From Vulcanimicrobiota bacterium (GTDB taxonomy: Bacteria; Vulcanimicrobiota; Vulcanimicrobiia; Vulcanimicrobiales; Vulcanimicrobiaceae), in NCBI GenBank assembly GCA_013044185.1, contig JABEUX010000169.1, positions 1-32,817 on the forward strand: DNA of 32,817 nucleotides, written 5' to 3'. Position 1 is the first letter of the stretch. Every line of letters starts with the position of its first letter. The notes under the pieces are model-generated. The model had not been told where the DNA came from. It made no database searches and saw only the letters and a list, made by a program, of their open reading frames with translations. Shown one piece after another: positions 6,972-15,360 of this stretch. The translations under genes were made by a program, and so were the position numbers.

Positions 6972-8405
6972 ATGAACTCCTCCGCTTACGCACCAGCGCT
7001 CGAGGGTACACGTCCGATCATTCGCACCGAGTACGGACTCTTCATCGGCGGTAAGTGGCATGCGCCCCAAAGCGGCCGATACGATGAAACGATCGACCCC
7101 GCCCACGAAACGGCGATCGCTCGCGTTGCCTACGGAGGCCCCGAGGATATCGCGCGTGCGATACGGAGCGCGCGTAAAGCCTACGAACGGTGGTGGGCCC
7201 CGATGAAACCGGCGACGAGGGCGAAATACCTCTTCCGCATCGCGCGGGCCATTACCGAACGTTCCCGCGAGATTGCGGTGCTGGAATCGATGGATGGCGG
7301 CAAACCTATTCGCGAGGCACGCGACTTCGACGTTCCCACGGCGGCGGCACACTTCTTTTACCATGCGGGCTGGGCGGACAAACTCGAATGGGTGCTTCGC
7401 GCGGGTCGTGCGCCGCAACCGCTTGGCGTCTGTGGAGCGATCGTACCGTGGAATTTTCCGTTGCTCATGGCGGCGTGGAAAATTGCTCCCGCGCTCGCCT
7501 GCGGCAACACCGTTGTCCTCAAACCTGCCGAGACGACGCCGTTAACCGCGCTCTTGCTCGCTCAAATCGCCCAAGATGCAGATCTGCCGCCCGGCGTTCT
7601 CAACGTCGTCACCGGAGACGGCGCAACCGGGGCTTCCTTGGTCGCCCACCCCGGCCTCGATAAACTCGCATTTACGGGTTCTACCGAGGTCGGCCGTGAG
7701 ATCGCTCGCGCGCTCGCAGGGCGATCGACGCGGCTGACGCTCGAGCTCGGCGGCAAGGCCGCGCACATCGTGTTCGCCGACGCGCCGTTGGACCAAGCGA
7801 TCGAGGGCGTCGTCCGCGGCATCTACTTTAACCAAGGGCACGTCTGTTGCGCCGGATCGCGACTGCTCGTCGAAGAGTCGATCCTCGACGAAACCGTCGC
7901 TCGGCTCCAGCAGCGAATCGACCGCCTACGCATCGGCGACCCGCTCGATAAGAACACCGACATCGGCGCGGTTAATTCGCGCGCTCAACTCGAGAGGATC
8001 GACGAACTCGTCCGCAGCGGCGTCGAGCAGGGTGCGACGCTCGTCCAACAGCGCTGCGACCTTCCCGAGCGTGGGTACTTCTATCGTGCTTCATTTTTCA
8101 CCAACGTCCAGAGTTCGCACCGAATCGCGCGTGAGGAGATCTTCGGCCCCGTTCTCGCCGTCATGACGTTCCGAACCCCCGAAGAAGCGATCGAGAAAGC
8201 AAACGATACCCCGTATGGGCTCTCGGCGGGCGTCTGGACCGAACGCGGCAGTAAGAATATGGCCGTGGCGCAGCAACTCAAAGCAGGCGTTGTTTGGTGC
8301 AATACCTACAACCGATTCGATCCTGCCTCGCCTTTCGGCGGTTTCCGCGAGAGCGGCTTCGGCCGCGAGGGCGGAATCCACGGCCTGACCGAATACTTAG
8401 CGTAA
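6972..8405 (+). CDS. NAD(P)-dependent aldehyde dehydrogenase
   Basis: The product is a full-length 477-aa ALDH-superfamily enzyme. Catalytic residues are intact: N161 in VPWNFPLL, K184 in VVLKPAE, the FTGSTEVG cofactor loop, E258 in LELGGK and the nucleophile C292 in GHVCCAGSR. The C-terminus [13 protein letters not shown] is normal. GAGAGG lies just upstream of the ATG at 6972. It sits 12 nt after deoC, and the next gene starts 6 nt after its stop. In deoC-linked clusters such enzymes are expected to oxidise acetaldehyde to acetate. A second ALDH homologue, short and lacking the active site, lies at 15361-16206; in other bacteria I recall the two as a pair. Exact substrate cannot be read from sequence. 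Confidence 0.92.
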   Translation: MNSSAYAPALEGTRPIIRTEYGLFIGGKWHAPQSGRYDETIDPAHETAIARVAYGGPEDIARAIRSARKAYERWWAPMKPATRAKYLFRIARAITERSREIAVLESMDGGKPIREARDFDVPTAAAHFFYHAGWADKLEWVLRAGRAPQPLGVCGAIVPWNFPLLMAAWKIAPALACGNTVVLKPAETTPLTALLLAQIAQDADLPPGVLNVVTGDGATGASLVAHPGLDKLAFTGSTEVGREIARALAGRSTRLTLELGGKAAHIVFADAPLDQAIEGVVRGIYFNQGHVCCAGSRLLVEESILDETVARLQQRIDRLRIGDPLDKNTDIGAVNSRAQLERIDELVRSGVEQGATLVQQRCDLPERGYFYRASFFTNVQSSHRIAREEIFGPVLAVMTFRTPEEAIEKANDTPYGLSAGVWTERGSKNMAVAQQLKAGVVWCNTYNRFDPASPFGGFRESGFGREGGIHGLTEYLA

Positions 8406-8411
8406 GAAGCG

Positions 8412-11312
8412 ATGTCAAGAACGGCGTACGACGCGACTCTCCTCGATCGAATCGAGCCCCTTCTCGTGCACGCTCGTACGGCGCTCGTCGGGTGGGACAG
8501 ACATCACCGTATCTCCTACTGGTCGCAAAGCGCGACGAGCCTTTTTGGAATCGATTCCAAGGAGATGATGGGGAAAACCGTTGACGACGGCGCGTTCGTT
8601 CACCCTGCAGATCGGCCTGCAGTCGTAGAGCGGAGCGCTCGGCTACGCGAGGGCAATCAACGCGAGCGGGTCAATATCAACCGAAACACCCGCGGCGACG
8701 GTAGGACGATCGTCTGTCGTTGGACGCGAGCGGCCGAGCAGGACGACGATACGCTCTCAATTATTTCCTTCGTCGAGGATATCACCCGCGAATATGCCGC
8801 ACGAGACAGTATTCTCGAAAGTGAAGCCCGCTTTCGCACGCTCTACGCCGATAACCCAGATCCCATACTCATTCTGGATCGCGATGGCTTCGTTACCGAC
8901 GTCAACGATACAGCTCGACGCGTTCCCGAAGCCCTTTACGCCGATGCGATCGGAGTGCATTTTCACGATCTCGTCCCCGCCGATCGGCGGGCGGAACACG
9001 AAGCCTATTTCGAGCGAGCGCGCTCGGGCATCACGCAAGAGTACGAAATATCGCTCGTCGATAATGCCGGCATCGCGCGATATCTCTTAGTAAAAACGGT
9101 TCCTCTTTTTGAAAACGGTACGTTTGCCGGCGTGTACTCGATCCTTCACGACGATACCGTTCGACGAAAAGAGCAAGAGGACTTCGCGGCCACCGAACGC
9201 GAGCGGTACGAAAGCGCGCGTCGCTTACGTTCGCTCTTCGAGGCGAATCCGGACGGCGTCATCGCGCTTGATCGCTTTGGCCGCGTAACTGAAGCGAATG
9301 CAGCTGCGGTGCGAATCGGCGGATACAACATCGACGCGGTCATCGGTCGCAAATTTGAAGAATTCCTTACCGCAGCATACGCGTCGACGGCGCAACGACA
9401 TTTTTTGACCGCAATCGCCGGCGAGGGCTGTTCCCTCGCTCTGGAAGGCTATCGCATAGACGGCAGCATCGTTCCGCTCGACGTTACCCTTATTCCACAG
9501 TACGGCGGTGAGAATATTATCGGCGTATACGCGATTCTTCAAGATATCACGTTGCGACTCGACGCACAGGAGCGCGCGCGCGTTCAGGCGCAACGCGTGC
9601 GCGACCTGTACGCTATTGCGAGCGCGGTCGGCGAACCGCTCGTCGGCATGGTCGAGGCGCTACGCCTCGGTTGCCGCGTGTTTGAAGCCGAGATCGGGAT
9701 CGTTATCGATACGACGGGGCGCGCCCCGACGATCGAGGCCTCGGCGAACTCCTCCTCCGAGAGCGCGCTCGATCCCGACATTGCGTCGTTCGCCCGACAA
9801 ATTGCCGGGGCAGGTCTCGACGCCTCCCCGGTTATTACGCCCGAGACCCTCGCCGTACCGATCGACGTAGCCGGCGAGCGCTTTGGAGCGGCGATTTTTT
9901 CACGCATTTCTCGAACCCGAACCTTTACCGAAACCGACGCCGAGTTTCTCGGCCTGATCGCAACCTTGCTCCAGAGCTTCCTCGAGCGTAGCCGAGTCCG
10001 CCTCCACCTGCAACGCATGGCCTACGTAGACGTGCTTACCGGCCTCCCCAACGGTAGCGGTTTCCGCGAGCGCCTGCGTTCGGCGATAGAGAGCGCGCCG
10101 ATTCGAATGCAGCGCGTCGCCATACTTTTCTTCGGGCTCGATCGATTCAAGGATATCAACGAAACCCTGGGACATCGGCTCGGCGATCGACTCCTGCAAG
10201 CGGTGGGAACTCGTATCGAAGGCCTCTTTTCGTCGGTCGGCACCGTGGCGCGGATGGGAGGCGACGAATTCGCTATCGTGGTTCACGACGCCGGTACGAT
10301 CGACCGGTTACGAGACCTCGCCGAACAGATCATTGCCGCCATCGAAGAACCATTTATCGTCGACGAGTTCGAGCAATTTCTTTCTGCAAGCATCGGTATC
10401 GCCGTCTATCCCGAGGATGGAACCGACAGCGACGCTCTCGTAAAAAATGCCGACATTGCGATGTCGCGAGCGAAAGATCGCGGTCGCGGCGGCTATTATT
10501 TTTATAACGCCACGCTCGAATCGCCGATACTCATGCGACTTTCGCAAGAACGACTCTTACGGCGCGCTTTAGAACGAAACGAATTCCTCGTTTATTATCA
10601 GCCGCAAATTGATCTCACGGACGGCAAAATCGTCGGCCTCGAAGCCCTCGTTCGCTGGCAACATCCCGGCGCCGGTCTTATAGAACCGGGACGTTTTATA
10701 CCCAGTGCGGAAATATCCGGCCTCATCGTTCACTTAGGACGCTGGGTTTTAGAGACGGCTACCATGCAGGCGAGCGCGTGGGTGAAGCGCTTCGGCCCTC
10801 TCCGCCTCGCCGTAAACATCTCCGCCCGGCAGTTGCATCACCGACATTTGCGTCAAGAAATTCTCGGAGCCATCGACCTCTCCGGCCTCGATCCCCACCT
10901 TTTAGAACTCGAAATCACCGAGAGCGTTGCAATGAGCGACGTCGAACACGCTATTACGATCGTGCGAGAGATCAAAAGCTTGGGCGTCCGCACCGCAATC
11001 GACGATTTTGGAACGGGATACTCCTCGCTCGCATACTTGCGACGATTTGCTTTCGATGTTTTGAAAATCGATGGATCCTTCGTCGAGGGAATCGGGCGCG
11101 AACGCGAAGATGAAACGATCGTGAAAACGCTCGTTGGAATGGCCGCGAGCTTGGGATTGGAGACCGTTGCCGAATGCGTCGAGCGCAACGAGCAAGCGGT
11201 ATTTCTTCGCGACTATGGATGTCGATACGCCCAAGGGTTCCTTTACGTACCGCCTCTGCCGGCAAACGAAATCGACTCGCTCCTTGGATCTGGAACGATT
11301 TATAGTATTTAA
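8412..11312 (+). CDS. PAS-PAS-PAS-GAF-GGDEF-EAL c-di-GMP turnover protein
   Basis: This is a 966-aa cytosolic multidomain signalling protein with no membrane segments. The order is: PAS-like (~10-130), PAS (~135-265, beginning EARFRTLYADNPDPILILDRDG), PAS (~270-395, RSLFEANPDGVIALDRFG), a GAF-like region (~400-530), GGDEF (~535-700) and EAL (~705-960). The cyclase motif RMGGDEFAIV is intact, but no RxxD inhibitory site precedes it. The phosphodiesterase motifs GLEALVRW, NISARQ, LEITES, DDFGTGYSS, LKIDGSFV and AECVE are intact, so either activity is possible. The ATG at 8412 is 6 nt after the ALDH stop. The downstream EgtB-like gene starts immediately after the TAA, so the three form one transcription unit. 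The PAS domains may bind heme or flavin, but no diagnostic residue was established. Confidence 0.93.
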   Translation: MSRTAYDATLLDRIEPLLVHARTALVGWDRHHRISYWSQSATSLFGIDSKEMMGKTVDDGAFVHPADRPAVVERSARLREGNQRERVNINRNTRGDGRTIVCRWTRAAEQDDDTLSIISFVEDITREYAARDSILESEARFRTLYADNPDPILILDRDGFVTDVNDTARRVPEALYADAIGVHFHDLVPADRRAEHEAYFERARSGITQEYEISLVDNAGIARYLLVKTVPLFENGTFAGVYSILHDDTVRRKEQEDFAATERERYESARRLRSLFEANPDGVIALDRFGRVTEANAAAVRIGGYNIDAVIGRKFEEFLTAAYASTAQRHFLTAIAGEGCSLALEGYRIDGSIVPLDVTLIPQYGGENIIGVYAILQDITLRLDAQERARVQAQRVRDLYAIASAVGEPLVGMVEALRLGCRVFEAEIGIVIDTTGRAPTIEASANSSSESALDPDIASFARQIAGAGLDASPVITPETLAVPIDVAGERFGAAIFSRISRTRTFTETDAEFLGLIATLLQSFLERSRVRLHLQRMAYVDVLTGLPNGSGFRERLRSAIESAPIRMQRVAILFFGLDRFKDINETLGHRLGDRLLQAVGTRIEGLFSSVGTVARMGGDEFAIVVHDAGTIDRLRDLAEQIIAAIEEPFIVDEFEQFLSASIGIAVYPEDGTDSDALVKNADIAMSRAKDRGRGGYYFYNATLESPILMRLSQERLLRRALERNEFLVYYQPQIDLTDGKIVGLEALVRWQHPGAGLIEPGRFIPSAEISGLIVHLGRWVLETATMQASAWVKRFGPLRLAVNISARQLHHRHLRQEILGAIDLSGLDPHLLELEITESVAMSDVEHAITIVREIKSLGVRTAIDDFGTGYSSLAYLRRFAFDVLKIDGSFVEGIGREREDETIVKTLVGMAASLGLETVAECVERNEQAVFLRDYGCRYAQGFLYVPPLPANEIDSLLGSGTIYSI

Positions 11313-12530
11313 ATGAACGACGTACGTAACGATACGGATTATATCAAAAATCGAGAACGCACGAACGCTCTTTTCTCAACTATTGCGCGCGATGCATTTT
11401 TCGATTCTCCTATTCCGCTGCGACATCCCTTTATATTCTATTACGGACACCTGCCTGCGTTTAGTTTTTTAACTCTCAATCGAGCCCATTGCGGAGAGCG
11501 AGCGATCGACGAAGGACTTGAAGAATTATTTCGCCGAGGAATCGACCCTGCGGATCGAACGAAGGCTCACCAACTCACGATCGAGCGTTGGCCTGATCGC
11601 GATACAATCGAACGCTTTATCACCGAATGCGATCGCCGAGTTCTCGCCGTGTTGCGGAAAAACGAACCCAAGGATCGCTTTGCAACGCATACGATTCTCG
11701 AACATGAGGATATGCATCACGAGACGCTAACCTACATCATTCATCAACTCGCCTACGAAAAAAAGCGCGCACCCCGTTTTTTGCATCCCGATGGATCCGT
11801 CCCACAAAGCGACCCCCTCCCCGTTTCGCGGGGGATCGCCGTACTTGGCCTGCCAAGCGATGATGAGCGTTTTTCGTGGGACAACGAGCGGGGTTCGCTC
11901 GAATGCAACGTTGAGGAATTTGCCATCGATCGCTTCAAGGTTACGAATGGCGATTGGCTTGAGTTCGTCGATGCCGGCGGCCCCTTTCCGTTTTTTTGGG
12001 AACGCGCGGAAGGACGGTGGAACTTGCGAGCCTGCTTCGAACGGATCCCCCTTCCCCTTTCGTGGCCGGTCTATGTAACGCTCGAACAAGCACGAGCCTT
12101 CGCTCGCTGGAAAGGCGCTCGACTGCCGACCGAGGCGGAGTATCATCGGGCGGCGTTTTGCACTCCCTGGGGCGAGACGCGTAGCTATCCGTGGGGGAAT
12201 GAGTCGCCCTCCGATCGTCACGGGAACTTCGATTTCCGGCGCTACGACCCGGAGCCGGTTTTTGCCACCCCGGCCGGAGCGAGCGCCTGGGGAGTGGAGG
12301 GCCTTTTCGGCAATGGCTGGGAGTGGACGACGACGCCATTTGCACCTTTTCCGGGCTTCGTTCCCCATCCAACCTATACGAGGTACTCCGCCGATTTCTT
12401 CGACGGTCGGCACTTCGTTCTCAAGGGAGCCTCGCCGGTAACGCCGCGCCGTTTACTTCGCGCGAGTTTTCGCAACTGGTTTTATCCGAATTATCCATAC
12501 CTCTATGCTTCATTTCGATGCGTTCGATAA
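11313..12530 (+). CDS. EgtB/OvoA/SenA-like non-heme iron enzyme (DinB_2 + FGE-sulfatase domains)
   Basis: The product is 405 aa. The N-terminal DinB-like four-helix domain holds three candidate iron-binding histidines: YYGHLPAFSF, then EHEDMHHET (HxxxH). The C-terminal formylglycine-generating-enzyme-like fold runs from FAIDRFKVTNGDWLEFVDAGG through RLPTEAEYHRAAF and LFGNGWEWTTTPFAPFPGF to LKGASPVTPRRLLRASFRNW. This architecture is that of ergothioneine/ovothiol sulfoxide synthases and the selenoneine synthase SenA, which join a thiol or selenol to a histidine derivative using Fe(II) and O2. No EgtD methyltransferase, EgtC or SenB/C is nearby, so product and substrate are open. The start abuts the preceding GGDEF-EAL stop (TAA ATG), implying co-transcription. 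The motif EHEDMHHETL differs from the classical EgtB HExxHxEL form, hinting at a divergent subgroup. Confidence 0.85.
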   Translation: MNDVRNDTDYIKNRERTNALFSTIARDAFFDSPIPLRHPFIFYYGHLPAFSFLTLNRAHCGERAIDEGLEELFRRGIDPADRTKAHQLTIERWPDRDTIERFITECDRRVLAVLRKNEPKDRFATHTILEHEDMHHETLTYIIHQLAYEKKRAPRFLHPDGSVPQSDPLPVSRGIAVLGLPSDDERFSWDNERGSLECNVEEFAIDRFKVTNGDWLEFVDAGGPFPFFWERAEGRWNLRACFERIPLPLSWPVYVTLEQARAFARWKGARLPTEAEYHRAAFCTPWGETRSYPWGNESPSDRHGNFDFRRYDPEPVFATPAGASAWGVEGLFGNGWEWTTTPFAPFPGFVPHPTYTRYSADFFDGRHFVLKGASPVTPRRLLRASFRNWFYPNYPYLYASFRCVR

Positions 12531-12580
12531 ACGCTCGCGCGAAGAGGCGGTATACCGGGCGCGTCTAACTACATCGCTCT

Positions 12581-14026
12581 ATGACTGCACATGAAAAGCG
12601 CGTTCCCATCACCGTCGCCGACGGCGACGGCATCGGCCCGGAGATCATGGATGCCACCCTCCGGATCATCACCGCAGCAGGCGCTCGTATCGAGATCGAA
12701 AAGATCGAAATCGGCGAGGCCGTCTACAGCCGCGGACTCGACAGCGGCATCGAACCCTCATCGTGGGAGTCGCTGCGGCGAACTCAGGTTTTCCTAAAAG
12801 CTCCGATAACCACGCCTCAGGGTGGCGGCTTTAAGAGCCTCAACGTGACCGTGCGTAAGGCGCTGGGCATGTACGCCAACGTCCGCCCGTGCGCCTCGCT
12901 ACATCCGTTCGTCTCTACCAAACACCCAAAAATGAACATCGTCATCGTGCGTGAGAACGAAGAGGACGTCTACGGCGGCATCGAGCATCGGCAAACAAAT
13001 CAGGTCGCTCAATGCCTGAAGCTGATCTCTCGCCCTGCAAGTAAACGTATCGTTCGCTATGCATTCGAGTACGCTCGTGCGAATAAGCGGAAAAAAGTTA
13101 CCTGCTTCACCAAAGACAACATTATGAAATTTACCGACGGGCTCTTCCATCGAACGTTCGAAGAGATCGCGTTGGAGTATCCCGATATCGAGCACGAACA
13201 TTGGATCGTCGATATCGGCGCTGCGAAGCTTGCCGATACCCCCGAGGCCTTCGATGTGATCGTCATGCCGAATCTCTACGGCGATATTCTCTCCGACGTC
13301 GCTGCGCAGATTACCGGATCGGTCGGGCTCGCCGGGTCGGCAAACATCGGCGACCACTGCTCGATGTTCGAAGCAATTCACGGCTCCGCTCCGCGGCGCG
13401 CCGGTCAAAATCTTGCAAATCCTTCGGGCCTGCTCCACGGCGCACTGCTGATGCTGGTGCATATCGGACAGGGCGACGTCGCAGAACGCGCTCACAATGC
13501 ATGGCTCACGACCATCGAAGACGGCATTCACACCTACGACATCTTCAAAGAGGGTGTCTCGAAGGAAAAGGTCGGCACGCGTGAATTTGCCGACGCCGTC
13601 ATCGCTCGCCTCGGCCGCGAGCCGAAGGTACTCCCTCCGGCTCGCTACGCCGTCGGCGCGGCGATGGATCTCTCGATCCGTCCGGGCGGCGTGCCGCCAA
13701 AAAAGGAGCAGGTTGGCGTCGATATCTTTATCGATCAACGTGACGGCAACCCCGACGAAATCGCCGCACGTGCGAAGCGCGTTGCTATCGATGGTGTGAA
13801 GCTCGTGGTCATCGCCAATCGTGGAAGCAAAGTCTGGCCCGACGGCAACCCCGACACCTTCTGGAGCGATCACTGGTCGCTCCGGTTCGAAGGCAAGCCT
13901 TTCGATGGGAAGCGCGTCGCCGATATCATCGCGGCGATGCACGCGGCGGGCTTCGATGTTATCAAAACCGAGGGGCTCTATACCTTCAACGGTGAGCGAG
14001 GCTACTCGCTCGCACAGGGGCAATAG
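12581..14026 (+). CDS. icd: Isocitrate dehydrogenase, long C-terminal form
   Basis: The product is a 481-aa beta-decarboxylating dehydrogenase converting isocitrate to 2-oxoglutarate in the TCA cycle. Visible motifs are GDGIGPEIM at the N-terminus, the substrate site KSLNVTVRKALGMYANVRP (S-x-N-x2-x-R and R residues), RENEEDVYGGIE, the Tyr/Lys/Asp site, and the signature NLYGDILSDVAAQITGSVGLAGSANIG. The cofactor loop is IHGSAPRRAGQNLANP. The two arginines where E. coli Icd has K344-Y345 make NADP use plausible. About 120 residues beyond the core (GVDIFIDQ...GYSLAQGQ) match the extended Thermus/Rickettsia-type enzymes. It starts 50 bp after the EgtB-like gene and probably has its own promoter. 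The 376-aa antisense ORF over it is a compositional shadow. Confidence 0.93.
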   Translation: MTAHEKRVPITVADGDGIGPEIMDATLRIITAAGARIEIEKIEIGEAVYSRGLDSGIEPSSWESLRRTQVFLKAPITTPQGGGFKSLNVTVRKALGMYANVRPCASLHPFVSTKHPKMNIVIVRENEEDVYGGIEHRQTNQVAQCLKLISRPASKRIVRYAFEYARANKRKKVTCFTKDNIMKFTDGLFHRTFEEIALEYPDIEHEHWIVDIGAAKLADTPEAFDVIVMPNLYGDILSDVAAQITGSVGLAGSANIGDHCSMFEAIHGSAPRRAGQNLANPSGLLHGALLMLVHIGQGDVAERAHNAWLTTIEDGIHTYDIFKEGVSKEKVGTREFADAVIARLGREPKVLPPARYAVGAAMDLSIRPGGVPPKKEQVGVDIFIDQRDGNPDEIAARAKRVAIDGVKLVVIANRGSKVWPDGNPDTFWSDHWSLRFEGKPFDGKRVADIIAAMHAAGFDVIKTEGLYTFNGERGYSLAQGQ

Positions 14027-14687
14027 CATTCGTATCGTCAGCCTGCTCCCGAGCGCTACGGAGATTCTCTACGCGATCGGAGCAGGCGCCGCAAGCACGA
14101 ACGCTACCGGCACTCACCTCGTCGGCACTCCCGGAAGGGAGCGACGCCGCTACGATCGATCGCCACGTTCGCAGCGGAATACACGAAGGATCGAGCCCGA
14201 TCTCATCATCACGCAGGAGCTCTGCGGCGTCTGCGCGGCGATCTTCGAATCGTCACGATCGAGCCGTGCTCGTTTGAGCAGGTTCTCGATACGATACGAA
14301 CGCTCGGATCGCTCACCGGACACGCGAGCGAGGCTGCGCGCCCGCGCCCGGCGCGCATTGCACGATCCGCCGTTCGCGCCCGGTCACTGGACGCCCGACC
14401 TGCTCGAATTGCTCGGCGTGCGCTCGACGATTGCATTTCCACACGAACCCGCTCGCTCCGTGAGCTGGGAAGAGATCGCGGGCAGCGATCCCGAAAGCTC
14501 GCCGCGCCGTTGCCGAACTCGACCGGATTGCGGACGGCGCGATCTTCGCGCCGTCCGCGACGGGCGCATTATCGTGCTCGACGGGAACGCCTATTTCAAT
14601 CGTCCTGACGTGCGCCTCGTCGAAGGGACGGAGATGCTTCTGGAGGCACGCTCGGCGCTCGAAGATGCGCGGTATCGTCGAGCGTAA
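13992..14687 (+). pseudogene. Decayed BtuF-like cobalamin/siderophore-binding protein gene
   Basis: This remnant would start at the GTG at 13992 or near 14029, overlapping or abutting the end of icd. Recognisable BtuF-family segments appear in order but in different frames: RIVSLLPSATEILYAIGAG; then LTSSALPEGSDAATIDRHVRSGIHEGSS in another frame; then IEPDLIITQELCGVCA; then DLRIVTIEPCSFEQVLDTIRTLGSLTGHASEAAR in another; then DPPFAPGHWTPDLLELLG...SVSWEEIAGSDPE; and finally AVRDGRIIVLDGNAYFNRPDVRLVEG. Expected pieces between them are missing (the G-V-T-H-E-C-D region, the stretch after CGVCA, and the segment following DPE). It therefore looks like several short deletions rather than single-base errors. 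The open frame shown as 288 aa is accidental. The 3' end overlaps the antisense phosphatase gene. Sequencing or assembly error is a less likely alternative. Confidence 0.85.
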
Positions 14688-15252
14688 GAATACGTGCCCG
14701 GCCATCAACGTATTCGATACGCGTGATCGACGCGTGCGAGAAGCGCACCGTCATCGCATCGAAGCTCCTCCCTAGTAGCTCGGCGAGGAGCGCATGGAGC
14801 GTGCCGGCGTGCGCGACGACGAGGATGCGCCGTTCGTCGTAGGGCGCTCGCTCGTTCAACCACGCACGAACGCGCAGCCGAACGTCGGCAAACGTTTCGC
14901 CGCCTTGAGGATGGTAATCGCGAGCCGAGGTTAACGCGGTACCGCCCGCTGCGGGAAACTCCTCGACAATCTCCGCCCACGTTCTACCCTCCCAGGCACC
15001 GAAGTCGAATTCGCGGAGTCGAACGTCGAAGGCAAGCGGCACCGCGCGCCCAAAAAGGATCGCCTCGGCGGTCGACGCGGCCCGTATGAGATCGCTTGAG
15101 AACGCCGCATCGATCGGGTCGTCGGCGAGTGCTTCGGCGGCAGCGCGCGCCTGCGCGATCCCCTCGGGCGAGAGCGGAATATCGCTGCGCCCTTGAAAGC
15201 GCCCGGAGCTGTTCCAGGCGGTACGTCCATGCCTGACCAGCAAGAGTTCCAC
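14596..15252 (-). CDS. Histidine phosphatase (phosphoglycerate-mutase-like) family protein
   Basis: The product is about 218 aa. The RHG phosphohistidine motif is at the extreme N-terminus (LLVRHGRTAWN). The second arginine region is SSDLIRAASTAEAI, the acid residue lies in EFDFGAWEGRTW, and the second histidine is in VVAHAGTLHALL. All catalytic elements of the GpmB/CobC/broad-specificity phosphatase branch are present. I place the start at GTG 15252 rather than GTG 15258 because GAGGGG then sits 5-7 nt upstream; for 15258 it would be too close. Its last ~90 bp are antisense to the 3' end of the btuF pseudogene, and its tail (PSVPPEASPSLRRGARQDD) lies in that overlap. It is divergent from the short ALDH. 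CobC activity (cobalamin) is possible next to a btuF remnant but not demonstrable. Confidence 0.88.
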   Translation of the reverse strand: MELLLVRHGRTAWNSSGRFQGRSDIPLSPEGIAQARAAAEALADDPIDAAFSSDLIRAASTAEAILFGRAVPLAFDVRLREFDFGAWEGRTWAEIVEEFPAAGGTALTSARDYHPQGGETFADVRLRVRAWLNERAPYDERRILVVAHAGTLHALLAELLGRSFDAMTVRFSHASITRIEYVDGRARILTLDDTAHLRAPSVPPEASPSLRRGARQDD

Positions 15253-15360
15253 GAGCACCCCTCATGCTCGCTGCAGCATTGCCCTTCCTGCACGTCGAAT
15301 GCGCCCCGCATGGGCGACGGAACGGCTGCAACGCGCGAGCAACGCATCGGCGTGCGCAAA

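Noticed and set aside
12899-14029. 376-aa minus-strand ORF across isocitrate dehydrogenase
   Set aside because: Exactly antisense to a well-conserved enzyme. Its protein has no recognisable motifs, and long antisense frames are expected from this CG-rich codon usage.
13821-14687. Intact 288-aa protein as listed in the ORF track
   Set aside because: The first part is icd in the wrong frame and the rest mixes in-frame and out-of-frame BtuF pieces; treated as a pseudogene instead.
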